From NCBI GenBank assembly GCA_022791685.1, contig JAAVZO010000029.1, positions 1 through 32,462 on the forward strand: a stretch of 32,462 bases of DNA, written 5' to 3'. Numbering within the stretch: the stretch's first letter is position 1; each line of letters starts with the position of its first letter. Source of the DNA: Clostridiales bacterium (GTDB lineage: Bacteria > Bacillota > Clostridia > Oscillospirales > CAG-272). The notes beneath the pieces are model-generated. The model was not told the origin of the DNA and searched no databases. It saw only the letters and a program-made list of their open reading frames with translations. The position numbers were made by a program, and so were the translations under genes. Below, in pieces: positions 16,678 to 24,066 of the stretch.

Positions 16678-17630
16678 TGAATATCACCACGCTGACACTC
16701 AATCCCGCCTACGATGTACACGTCAGTATCGCCGACTTCAAGCTCTGGCACGAGAATCTCTCTGAATCGGTGACGCGCGATATCGGCGGTAAGGGTATCA
16801 ACATATCCCGCGCACTCAGTGCGAATGCGGTCAAAAATCGTGCGCTTGTCGTTCTTGGCGCGGATAACGCTGCCGACTTTCGAAATAGTCTCGCTCATAT
16901 GAAGGATATTTCAAATGAATATTTTGACTACAGCGAAATCAGCGTTCGCGGACAGATACGCGAAAATATAACGATACATCATCAAAACGGCGGTGAAACT
17001 CGCCTTTCGTTCAAGGGATTCGAGTGCCAGCCGGTGCTGCTCGATGAAGTCGCTGCGCTTATCGCTCCCACACCGGGCGATATCGTGACCTTCACCGGCA
17101 GCCTTCCGGTCGGTATCGACACTGACGCTGCCGAACGATTCTTAATTAAGCTGAAAAATGCTGGAGTACACGTTGTCATCGATTCAAAATCAATATCGCT
17201 CGACGCTATCGGCAGGATCAAGCCGTGGCTGATAAAGCCGAACTCTGAAGAGATCGCACATTATCTCGGGCGTGAAATGGACGACTGCGAGCTGATAAAC
17301 GCGGCAAGGTCGCTTCATGATGGTGGGGTCGAAAATGTGATAATAAGCCTTGGCGGTGACGGTGCGATATTCGCATCGAATGCCGGTGTCTACAGACTGC
17401 ACGTGCCAAAAATCGACGCGATATCGACAATTGGCGCAGGCGACAGCTCGATCGCTGGATTCATCCATGCGTTTATACGCAATGCTGACGCGCTCGACTG
17501 CATTCGAACTGCCCTGTCATACGGCACCGCCACCTGTTTGCGAGATGGCACAAATCCACCACTCCCCGCAGATATCGAGCGGATTTACAATGATATCACA
17601 ATTAGCAAAGTAGAAAAACCGAACGCTTGA
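16677..17630 (+). CDS. PfkB family sugar kinase, 1-phosphofructokinase-like
   Basis: A 317-residue kinase. The ATG at 16677 shares its A with the upstream TAA (TAATG), a coupled start; a TTG five codons upstream is not needed. Motifs are MNITTLTLNPAYDVHV, typical of the 1-phosphofructokinase/tagatose-6-phosphate kinase branch, IGGKGINISRAL (first PfkB signature, about 36-47), WLIKPNSEE (about 187) and TIGAGDSSIAGF with the catalytic base Asp256. It phosphorylates a phosphorylated or free hexose; which one is not decidable, and the absence of a PTS gene nearby argues against fructose 1-phosphate as the obvious substrate. The terminator stem covers its last codons. Confidence 0.85.
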   Translation: MNITTLTLNPAYDVHVSIADFKLWHENLSESVTRDIGGKGINISRALSANAVKNRALVVLGADNAADFRNSLAHMKDISNEYFDYSEISVRGQIRENITIHHQNGGETRLSFKGFECQPVLLDEVAALIAPTPGDIVTFTGSLPVGIDTDAAERFLIKLKNAGVHVVIDSKSISLDAIGRIKPWLIKPNSEEIAHYLGREMDDCELINAARSLHDGGVENVIISLGGDGAIFASNAGVYRLHVPKIDAISTIGAGDSSIAGFIHAFIRNADALDCIRTALSYGTATCLRDGTNPPLPADIERIYNDITISKVEKPNA

Positions 17631-17645
17631 CAGCGTTCGGTTTTT
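17614..17645. terminator. Bidirectional terminator containing a stop codon in its loop
   Basis: Perfect 14-bp stem AAAAACCGAACGCT / AGCGTTCGGTTTTT (17614-17627 with 17632-17645), loop TGAC. The TGA stop of the PfkB gene (17628-17630) is the loop. With A and T runs on the outer ends, it can work for the PfkB gene on plus and for the lipoprotein gene on minus, whose stop is at 17648. Confidence 0.85.
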
Positions 17646-17647
17646 GA

Positions 17648-19156
17648 TTATTCTTCGCCCTTCAGAGCCGAAATAAGCGCTTCGAGGTCACTCTTAGCCT
17701 TCTGCTCCTTCGACGCAAGCTGGCTCGAGATCTGATAACTGTTATTGTCAATCTTATAAAACTCGTCACAATTAAGCTCCAGCTTTGATGAGAATACTAC
17801 TCCAAACTCGACCCTAAGATTGTTTCTGATAAGGTCGAACATCTCGGTCATATCATTATCGCTCGAATAGCGTGTCTTTAGGTTTGTCTCAAAATATGCC
17901 GGCATTACTGAACGATAGCATTCGGATGCCCATGCTTCAAGCACAGCTCCGGCGCGGTCGAAATTGTCGCCGACAATAGTCGATGGAATGTATATATGCG
18001 CGAATCTCTGAGCCGCGGTGTAGTAATCCGCCTGCTCCTCGTCATACTTCGGGAACGGTATCATCCCAAGCTTAAACTTCGAATTGTCGAGTATATACGA
18101 CGCATCTCCAACTATACTTGTAGTAAAAAGCGAATTGCCTGAGGTAAATATACTCGATATCTTTGCACCGCCAAATGAATCAAGTGTCTCAGCTGATGTT
18201 TCTGTATTGTTCTTAGCAGGACGGACGTTTTCATTATTGCACAGCAAATTCTGAAGGCTCGTAAACACGTCGATAGTACGCTCGCTGTTGAATGTTAGAT
18301 CGTAGCCGTCGTTCGTCTTTGTATACATATCCACCGCCATTATTGATGGGAATATACGATACTTGTTGTTGTCACCGAATGTCATGCCGTATCTGTCGTT
18401 TACGTCATAGGTCTGGTCGCCGTTGAGGTCAGCATACGAGCCCTTGATGATCTCTTCGAGAGCTTCAAGCGTCCACCGCCCCTCTCGCACCTCATCGTAT
18501 AGGTCAACGTCAATTTGAAGCGTATCTAAAAGATCCTGATTGAAGAACAGGCATACTGCGTGCTTTATCAGTGAAAGCGTCGCGTCTCCGGTGACAAACG
18601 GCACCATGTCGCTGGGCATCAGCTCAAGCGCCGATTGGTTCCACCAAGGTTTATTGAGGTCAAGATACTTATTTTCAGCGAGGTCCATAAAATAACCGCC
18701 CTCGGCGATCAATGGTACGAGCGTGTATCCAAAGAATGCGCTGTATGTCTCGTCGCCCGACATCACGAACTGCTTTATCGTATTGTTATACGCCGCCACT
18801 TCAGAGTATGGGAAGGAATAGCGTTCCATCTCAAGCTTGATATTGAGGCGTTCCTCGACGTTCTTGCGCGCCTTGTAGATCGAGTCGTTGACAAGCGAGC
18901 CGTTCTGGTCGTCCGCCCAGATATCCTCCCAGTAAGCATTGAAGTAGTCGCCGCAGAACCAGCTGACTGTCTCTCCGCCATAATCAAGCGCTGGCAGCGA
19001 GTCGGCGACAAACGGCGAACCGTCATCGACCGGTGAAGTATCAGTTATGCCGTCAGTATCACCTGTTATGTCAGGATCTTTGTCATTCCCCGAACCACAC
19101 GCTGACGCACAGAGCAGCAGACTGAGTATAAGTGACAGTGATATTGCTTTTTTCAT
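17648..19156 (-). CDS. Extracellular solute-binding lipoprotein 4
   Basis: A 502-residue binding protein with signal MKKAISLSLILSLLLCASAC (lipobox ASAC; Cys at residue 20). AGGAGG lies before the ATG, inside the 14-base gap after the SDR stop. Paralogue blocks: GSLVNDSIYKARKNVEERL, EGRWTLEALEEIIKG, the calcium-loop-like DLNGDQTYDVNDRYG and LGMIPFPKYDEEQADYYT. It is the most divergent of the four in these blocks. It is the last gene of a minus-strand operon with quinone oxidoreductase, Gfo/Idh/MocA and SDR genes, so its ligand is probably the substrate of those dehydrogenases. No permease in the operon. Confidence 0.88.
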   Translation of the reverse strand: MKKAISLSLILSLLLCASACGSGNDKDPDITGDTDGITDTSPVDDGSPFVADSLPALDYGGETVSWFCGDYFNAYWEDIWADDQNGSLVNDSIYKARKNVEERLNIKLEMERYSFPYSEVAAYNNTIKQFVMSGDETYSAFFGYTLVPLIAEGGYFMDLAENKYLDLNKPWWNQSALELMPSDMVPFVTGDATLSLIKHAVCLFFNQDLLDTLQIDVDLYDEVREGRWTLEALEEIIKGSYADLNGDQTYDVNDRYGMTFGDNNKYRIFPSIMAVDMYTKTNDGYDLTFNSERTIDVFTSLQNLLCNNENVRPAKNNTETSAETLDSFGGAKISSIFTSGNSLFTTSIVGDASYILDNSKFKLGMIPFPKYDEEQADYYTAAQRFAHIYIPSTIVGDNFDRAGAVLEAWASECYRSVMPAYFETNLKTRYSSDNDMTEMFDLIRNNLRVEFGVVFSSKLELNCDEFYKIDNNSYQISSQLASKEQKAKSDLEALISALKGEE

Positions 19157-19170
19157 TATGGTTCCTCCTG

Positions 19171-19938
19171 TTATTTCACACCTTTTAATCCAAGGCAGCG
19201 ACCGCCGTCGACTACTAAATTATGTCCAGTTATAAATTTGCCCTTGCTCGACGCTAAAAATTCGACCGCGTCGGCTATGTCATCAGCCTTGCAGTATTCG
19301 CCGAGGTAGTTTGTCGGGCGAACGTCCCAATCGTTATCCGGACGGTTGACAAGTCCCGGCGATACACAGTTGACCGTGATTCCATACTGCCCGAGTTCCT
19401 TTGCCAGCGACTTCGACATAGCTATAATTCCCGCTTTTCCTACGCTGTATTCGACAAACTTAGCGTTACCCTGAATTCCGAGTATCGACGCGACAAATAT
19501 CACGCGTCCTTCAATCTTGCTGCCGCATTCCTCCGCACGGCGAGTGAAGTCGGCAGCCGCTTCCTTCGCAAACCAGAGCGCGCCGTATAGGTTTACGCCG
19601 ATGTTGTTCTCGATAACTTCTGGCTTCTGATTGGCAAGCGTAGCCGAATCACCACGGGTCGAACCGCCAGCCGCCGTAACGAGTATATCGACACTGCCAA
19701 AATCTGCCTTTACTGCCTCAAAGCAAGCGTGTACGTTTTCATATTTGCGAACGTCGCAGATGTACGCCTTCGCATTTCCGCCAGCCTCAGTTATGAGTTG
19801 CACCGTCTCATTCGCTGGCTCAACGGCAAAATCGACGACCGCTACAGACGCGCCGCTTTTGGCTAAATTGAGTGCGATATGCCGACCGATATGTCCGCCA
19901 GCTCCGGTGATAAGCGCTGTTTTGTTGCTGAATTCCAT
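19171..19938 (-). CDS. SDR family oxidoreductase
   Basis: A 255-residue classical short-chain dehydrogenase using NAD(P). The nucleotide motif is TGAGGHIG (residues 11-18; His16 stands where most have Gly), followed by Asp37 at the end of strand 2 (AVVDF), which favours NAD(H). NNIGVNLYGA (111-120) and the catalytic Ser151, Tyr164 and Lys168 (SILG...YSVGK) are intact. VNCVSPGLV follows. Start ATG 19938 with AAGGAAGG upstream. It lies 16 bases after the Gfo/Idh/MocA gene and 14 before the lipoprotein. It probably interconverts a hydroxyl and keto group on a sugar or polyol; the substrate is not identifiable. Confidence 0.9.
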   Translation of the reverse strand: MEFSNKTALITGAGGHIGRHIALNLAKSGASVAVVDFAVEPANETVQLITEAGGNAKAYICDVRKYENVHACFEAVKADFGSVDILVTAAGGSTRGDSATLANQKPEVIENNIGVNLYGALWFAKEAAADFTRRAEECGSKIEGRVIFVASILGIQGNAKFVEYSVGKAGIIAMSKSLAKELGQYGITVNCVSPGLVNRPDNDWDVRPTNYLGEYCKADDIADAVEFLASSKGKFITGHNLVVDGGRCLGLKGVK

Positions 19939-19954
19939 TGTTACAATACCTTCC

Positions 19955-20941
19955 TTATAATATTCCGCAAGCCTTTAAGATCAGCTTGTGAAGCTTCAAT
20001 TCATGATCATATCCATACGGATTCTCTTTACCTTCTCGAATGAATGAATACAGGTCGCATATCATCTCGTCATACCGACCACTCAGTTTTGGGAGTTCTA
20101 TCTCCTCACTGTGATATTCGTATGCGTTGTATTTTCCCTTGGGCGTGAAGTATAGACGCGTCGGATTCTCGAACGGCTTCACCTCAAAGCTTCCCCTTTC
20201 GCATACGACTACCAGCTGCCGCCGTCCATATCCGTTTGCCTCGATCGACGTGACCCGAACAGTCGACACACTGTCGGGATATTCGAGCAGCGCGAGCGTG
20301 CTGTCATACGAGCTTGTACCATCGAGCTCCGTCTTTTTAAGATACGAATGCACCGCCGTCGGTTCACCCTGCAATAGCAGCACAAGGTCGATGAGGTGCG
20401 AGCCGAATATATACATATCGCCGCCCTTGAAGTGCTCGAGCCAGCGTCGGAATTCCACGTCGTGCTCAGTACACATATCCGTGTCGACCATCAGCACACG
20501 CCCAAGCTCGCCGCTGCGCACACGTTCGAGGATATACTGCACCGCCGGATTGTAACGATACATATATCCGAGCTGCACGACAGCGTTATTTTTTTCAGCC
20601 TCGCGAATTATCGCTTCGTATTCATTGTAATCCTCACCTGCGGGCTTGTCGAGGTGGATATGTATACCACGCTTCACGCACTCAGCGGCGGCTGGCATCA
20701 TATTCCACACGTCGGTCTCGATGAGCATAGCTTCGATACCGGAGTATTCGAGCAGCTCCTCGCGGCTCAGACGCGGCAGGTCACGGTAAACGTCCATTCC
20801 GCCGCGCTCCTTCACCCAGCGCTCGTCCTCCTCGCACCATCCGACCACCTCGAACAGCTCCGGAAATTTGCGTACTGCGCGCATTTTTTCCGCACCGTGG
20901 TTGTGACCGATACCAATTTGTCCGATTTTAATTTTTTCCAT
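19955..20941 (-). CDS. Gfo/Idh/MocA family oxidoreductase
   Basis: A 328-residue dehydrogenase. The Rossmann motif is IGQIGIGHNHG (residues 6-16), with an extra His-Asn-His in place of part of the usual G-x-G-x-x-G. The catalytic region reads HLDKPAGED (about 95-103), matching the family E-K-P loop with Asp for Glu. RYNPAVQYI and GGDMYIFGSHLIDLVLLL (about 170-187) carry the His that usually assists catalysis. Start is five bases after the stop of the quinone oxidoreductase gene; no clear Shine-Dalgarno, so coupled. With the SDR and quinone oxidoreductase it makes a three-dehydrogenase set feeding on whatever lipoprotein 4 captures. Likely substrate is a sugar or inositol derivative. Confidence 0.87.
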   Translation of the reverse strand: MEKIKIGQIGIGHNHGAEKMRAVRKFPELFEVVGWCEEDERWVKERGGMDVYRDLPRLSREELLEYSGIEAMLIETDVWNMMPAAAECVKRGIHIHLDKPAGEDYNEYEAIIREAEKNNAVVQLGYMYRYNPAVQYILERVRSGELGRVLMVDTDMCTEHDVEFRRWLEHFKGGDMYIFGSHLIDLVLLLQGEPTAVHSYLKKTELDGTSSYDSTLALLEYPDSVSTVRVTSIEANGYGRRQLVVVCERGSFEVKPFENPTRLYFTPKGKYNAYEYHSEEIELPKLSGRYDEMICDLYSFIREGKENPYGYDHELKLHKLILKACGIL

Positions 20942-20946
20942 AATAT

Positions 20947-21894
20947 CTATACCATCAGTACTACTTTGCCGACATGGTCACCGTTCATGATATCATGCGC
21001 GCGTTCAGCTTCGCAAATCGGCAGCACCTTGTATATCACCGGTGCGAGCTCGCCGCTCTCGAACCCACCCCACAGCGACTCGCGCATAGAATCAAGTATG
21101 CAGTATTTCTCCTCTGGCTCACGGCTTCGCAGTGTCGAGCCGATAAGCCGCAGTCCTTTCTTCATCACGCCGCGCAGATTTATTTCGCTTACCTCACCAG
21201 CGAGCGTAGAGATGATGATCCAACGTCCGCCGTGGTTCATTCGGAGGAAGTTTTCGCCAAAGCTGCTCCCGGCGGCACAATCAAGCGCGATGTCGACTGG
21301 GTTCGCGTCCATGATCGCGCCAAGGTCTCCGGTCTTGCGGTTCACGACAATATCCGCGCCGAGCTTCTTCAGCGGCTCTATCTTATCGTCCGAGCCTACC
21401 GTCGTTATAACCCTTGCGCCGAAGTGCTTAGCCACCTGTATAGCCGCCGTACCGAGCCCGCTCGCGCCCGCCATGATAAGCACGGTATCGCCCGCTTTTA
21501 TTTTAGCTTCACTCACGAGATTGAGATATGCAGTCGCGAAGGTCTCAGGTATAGCCGCAGCCGCTTCAAAGCTGAGCCCCGCAGGGATAGGCAGCGCCAT
21601 ACCGGCATTTACTGCAACGCGTTCGGCGTATCCACCGCCGCCGAGCAGCGCACATACGCGGTCGCCGACCTTGTATTTCTCCGAGCGAGTCTCTGCGACA
21701 ACTCCTGCGACCTCGAGTCCCATCCACTCCGGACAGCCGACTGGAGACGGATACTTTCCGGCACGCTGCAAAATATCGGCACGATTACAGGCAGCGCATT
21801 TGATGTCGATAAGTACCTCGCCGTCATGCAGAACAGGCTCGCCGACTTCCCGCCACTCAAGCGACTGGTCGGGACAAACAAGCATAGCTTTCAT
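20947..21894 (-). CDS. NAD(P)H:quinone oxidoreductase-like, zinc-less MDR (PIG3/QOR type)
   Basis: A 315-residue medium-chain reductase. The catalytic-domain signature CNRADILQRAGKYPSP (residues 36-51) and GLEVAGVV are those of the PIG3/quinone oxidoreductase branch. The nucleotide-binding segment AGASGLGTAAIQVAKHFGA (about 142-160) is intact. The structural and catalytic zinc ligands of alcohol dehydrogenases are absent. It would use NADPH to reduce a quinone or an activated double bond. AAAGGAAG precedes the ATG. It is the first gene of the four-gene operon ending with lipoprotein 4 and has an extended -10 promoter upstream. Confidence 0.88.
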   Translation of the reverse strand: MKAMLVCPDQSLEWREVGEPVLHDGEVLIDIKCAACNRADILQRAGKYPSPVGCPEWMGLEVAGVVAETRSEKYKVGDRVCALLGGGGYAERVAVNAGMALPIPAGLSFEAAAAIPETFATAYLNLVSEAKIKAGDTVLIMAGASGLGTAAIQVAKHFGARVITTVGSDDKIEPLKKLGADIVVNRKTGDLGAIMDANPVDIALDCAAGSSFGENFLRMNHGGRWIIISTLAGEVSEINLRGVMKKGLRLIGSTLRSREPEEKYCILDSMRESLWGGFESGELAPVIYKVLPICEAERAHDIMNGDHVGKVVLMV

Positions 21895-21941
21895 TTGTAT
21901 TTTCTTCCTTTCGGGATAACTTGTTTATGACTTACGCTCTT

Positions 21942-21970
21942 ATTATATCATTTCTGATCAGATATTGAAA
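21942..21970 (-). promoter_or_regulatory. Promoter of the quinone oxidoreductase-lipoprotein 4 operon
   Basis: Minus strand: TTTCAA (21970-21965), 17-base spacer, TATAAT (21947-21942) preceded by TGA. The -35 is weak but the extended -10 is full consensus. A perfect ten-base palindrome TCTGATCAGA (21953-21962) lies in the spacer, a common operator position. Confidence 0.6.
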
Positions 21971-22037
21971 TAGGAAGTCGTTACCCATTCGTGGGATTTC
22001 ATAACGTTCAGCTTGGCATGGCAACGTTGTAAAGATT

Positions 22038-22928
22038 TCAGACACCATTCTCGCCAAGCTTCTTGCGGAACTCAGCTGGAGTCTGACCGGTCAGCTTCCG
22101 GAAATAGCGATAGAAGCTCTTCTTGTCGCTGTAGCCTACCTGCTCCATTATCGACTCTATCGACAGCTTATCCTCATTCATCAACTCAATCGCCGTGCGG
22201 ATACGCCGCTGCTGGAGGTAATCGGTGAACGACATATCAAAGCATTCCTTAAAAATGCGCGAGAAGTAGCTCGGATTGTACGAACACTTCTCCGCGAGCT
22301 CGCACAATGTCAGCCGCCGCCCGAGGTTTACGTCGATGTATTCGATTATCCGCTTCATCGCGTCGCCAAGTAAAATTGCCGTGTAACGGTTCGCGTGCGA
22401 GAAGCCTCGCAGCAGCTTTGCGATGATTATCTGTGTGTAGGATTTGAGTATCGCGCGGTAGCCTATCTCCTTGCGCTCAAACTCGCGCAGCATATGCTCG
22501 AGGATCGCCTCAATATCGGGTATATCCGCGCCAGAAAAAGATATCATCGGACTTGCCGTCTCGCTCTTGCCGCGAAATTCGTTGAAGATCGACAACGCTG
22601 CGATGTTTTGGAAGTTATCGACATCCTTCAGCTCCTCGCTCCAAAATTTACTTGACAGGTGTATATTTATATACACCACGTCGCGGTCGTAGATTATGCG
22701 GTGGGTCTGGTTCATGCCGATAAAGAGCATATCGCCGCGCTTAGTGCGGTACTCCACACCATCGACAAACTGCGTGCACTCACCCGACTGCATATATGAC
22801 AGCACGATAAAATCGTGAGTATGCGGCAGGGTCTGGTTCGGATGTGCGGTCTCAGGATTGCGCTCCTTGACGCAAACATTGATGTCTTCGTCAGGCGCGA
22901 TATTATCAAGCTTTGAATAAGTGTACAT
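22038..22928 (-). CDS. AraC family transcriptional regulator
   Basis: A 296-residue regulator: N-terminal cupin sensor with LPHTHDFIVLSYMQSGE (residues 35-51; the His-x-His pair is typical) and RGDMLFIGMNQTH, then C-terminal double helix-turn-helix, LCELAEKCSYNPSYFSRIFK and IMEQVGYSDKKSFYRYFRKL. GGAG stands five bases before the ATG. It lies upstream of and on the same strand as the quinone oxidoreductase operon, which has its own promoter; this makes that operon the most likely target, activated by a sugar ligand. The divergent EamA gene is another possible target. Confidence 0.9.
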   Translation of the reverse strand: MYTYSKLDNIAPDEDINVCVKERNPETAHPNQTLPHTHDFIVLSYMQSGECTQFVDGVEYRTKRGDMLFIGMNQTHRIIYDRDVVYINIHLSSKFWSEELKDVDNFQNIAALSIFNEFRGKSETASPMISFSGADIPDIEAILEHMLREFERKEIGYRAILKSYTQIIIAKLLRGFSHANRYTAILLGDAMKRIIEYIDVNLGRRLTLCELAEKCSYNPSYFSRIFKECFDMSFTDYLQQRRIRTAIELMNEDKLSIESIMEQVGYSDKKSFYRYFRKLTGQTPAEFRKKLGENGV

Positions 22929-22957
22929 AAATGCTCCGTATTTTTAACTTTATATAA

Positions 22958-22986
22958 ATTATAGTATAGGTTGCCTTATCAGTCAA
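22958..22986 (-). promoter_or_regulatory. Sigma-A promoter of the AraC regulator
   Basis: Minus strand: TTGACT (22986-22981), 17-base spacer, TATAAT (22963-22958). Start near 22951, leader about 23 bases. Confidence 0.75.
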
Positions 22987-23029
22987 TAGCGGGCGTAACA
23001 TTTTCCCACAAATAAGTAATCCTTGCCTA

Positions 23030-23058
23030 TTCCATACGCTGTGGTTTTATGGTATCAT
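23030..23058 (+). promoter_or_regulatory. Possible promoter of the EamA transporter
   Basis: TTCCAT (23030-23035), 17-base spacer, TATCAT (23053-23058) with TGG before the -10. Matches are partial; the extended -10 is the main support. Confidence 0.4.
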
Positions 23059-23099
23059 TTATTACATTAAACTCATATGCAAGCTTAGAAAGGCAATTT

Positions 23100-24026
23100 A
23101 TGGAAAACTTAATCAAAAATAAACGCTTAATGCCGCTGTTCGCACTGATCTGCGCACTGCTTTGGGGCTGCGGCTTTTCGGTCGTAAAGACCGGATACGA
23201 GCTGTTCGGTATAGATGGCGGAGATGTCGCGTCAAAGATACTGTTCGCCGGTATACGCTTCATTCTCGCCGGACTGCTGACGCTCGTATTTTGTGCATTC
23301 AGTAAAACCCGCTTCGATTCGGTACTGCCGCATATAGGCGGGATCGTAGTTTTATCAATTTTTCAGACGGTGATACAATACGCGTTTCTGTACATAGCGC
23401 TCGCGAACCTCAGCGGCTCCAACTCGTCAGTGCTGAATCAGCTCGGTTCGTTCCTACTTGTACTGCTGCTCCCGCTTACCGACAAAAACGAGCATATGTC
23501 CAAGTTCAAGCTGATCGGCTGTATATTAGGCTTCGCGGGGCTTGTGTATATCAATCTTGACGGGCTGAATTTCAGTATCAGCTTCGCCGGAGAGGGCTGC
23601 ATCATCATTTCCTCATGTTCAGCTGCGGTCGGATATATAATAAGCGGACGGCTGTCAAAGAGCGTAAGTCCGGTGCTGTCGACCGGACTTCAGCAATTGT
23701 TCGGCGGAGTTATACTCACAGCCACGGGACTCATTTCAGGCGGACGTATCGCACCGCACAGCCCCGCCGCAATTCCAGTGCTGGTATATTTAGCATTCTC
23801 GATAGCAGCCGCCTATGTGATATGGTCCATTCTGCTGAAGTATAACCCCGTCAGCGAAGTTACTATATACAAATTCGCAGTTCCAGTGTTCGGCGTGCTC
23901 GTGTCAGGACTATTGCTCGGCGAAAACATTCTACAGCCGCGTATACTTATTTCGCTCGCCGCAGTAGCGACCGGCATTCTATTAGTAAATCTTCGAGCGA
24001 AGTCCTTGACAAAACGGGGTAAATAG
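23100..24026 (+). CDS. EamA/DMT family transporter
   Basis: A 308-residue drug/metabolite transporter. The start is the ATG at 23100 after AAAGG (23088-23092); an upstream in-frame ATG at 23049 lies in the promoter. Ten hydrophobic segments in two five-helix repeats are visible, with CALLWGCGFSVVK at the start of the first EamA domain (about residues 15-27) and VTIYKFAVPVFGVLVSGLLLGE near the end of the second (about 260-281), both typical. Such proteins export amino acids or other metabolites; the substrate cannot be told. Divergent from an AraC gene. The promoter of the next operon overlaps its 3' end. Confidence 0.88.
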   Translation: MENLIKNKRLMPLFALICALLWGCGFSVVKTGYELFGIDGGDVASKILFAGIRFILAGLLTLVFCAFSKTRFDSVLPHIGGIVVLSIFQTVIQYAFLYIALANLSGSNSSVLNQLGSFLLVLLLPLTDKNEHMSKFKLIGCILGFAGLVYINLDGLNFSISFAGEGCIIISSCSAAVGYIISGRLSKSVSPVLSTGLQQLFGGVILTATGLISGGRIAPHSPAAIPVLVYLAFSIAAAYVIWSILLKYNPVSEVTIYKFAVPVFGVLVSGLLLGENILQPRILISLAAVATGILLVNLRAKSLTKRGK

Positions 24027-24034
24027 GCTATAAT
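24006..24034 (+). promoter_or_regulatory. Perfect consensus sigma-A promoter
   Basis: TTGACA (24006-24011), 17-base spacer, TATAAT (24029-24034): full consensus at both hexamers. The -35 lies inside the end of the EamA gene. The start would be near 24041, within the palindrome at 24033-24065. Confidence 0.88.
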
Positions 24035-24065
24035 AGATATAACTTTCATAAGGAGTTATATCTAT
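24033..24065 (+). promoter_or_regulatory. 33-base palindrome over the -10, start point and ribosome site
   Basis: ATAGATATAACT (24033-24044) and its exact complement (24054-24065) around the nine-base TTCATAAGG. The left arm overlaps the -10 end and expected start point; the Shine-Dalgarno AAGGAG (24050-24055) lies in the centre and edge; the TTG start follows at 24067. Since the left arm begins before the transcript does, a DNA operator for a dimeric repressor fits better than an RNA hairpin. With a consensus promoter, tight repression would make sense. Confidence 0.65.
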
Positions 24066-24066
24066 A

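Noticed and set aside
20396-21919. Two long overlapping plus-strand frames (507 and 318 codons)
   Set aside because: Antisense to the quinone oxidoreductase and Gfo/Idh/MocA genes; no ribosome sites and no recognisable domain.
24027-24066. Cobalamin riboswitch before the transcobalamin-like pair
   Set aside because: The leader is only about 26 bases long, far too short for the riboswitch; only a palindrome is present.
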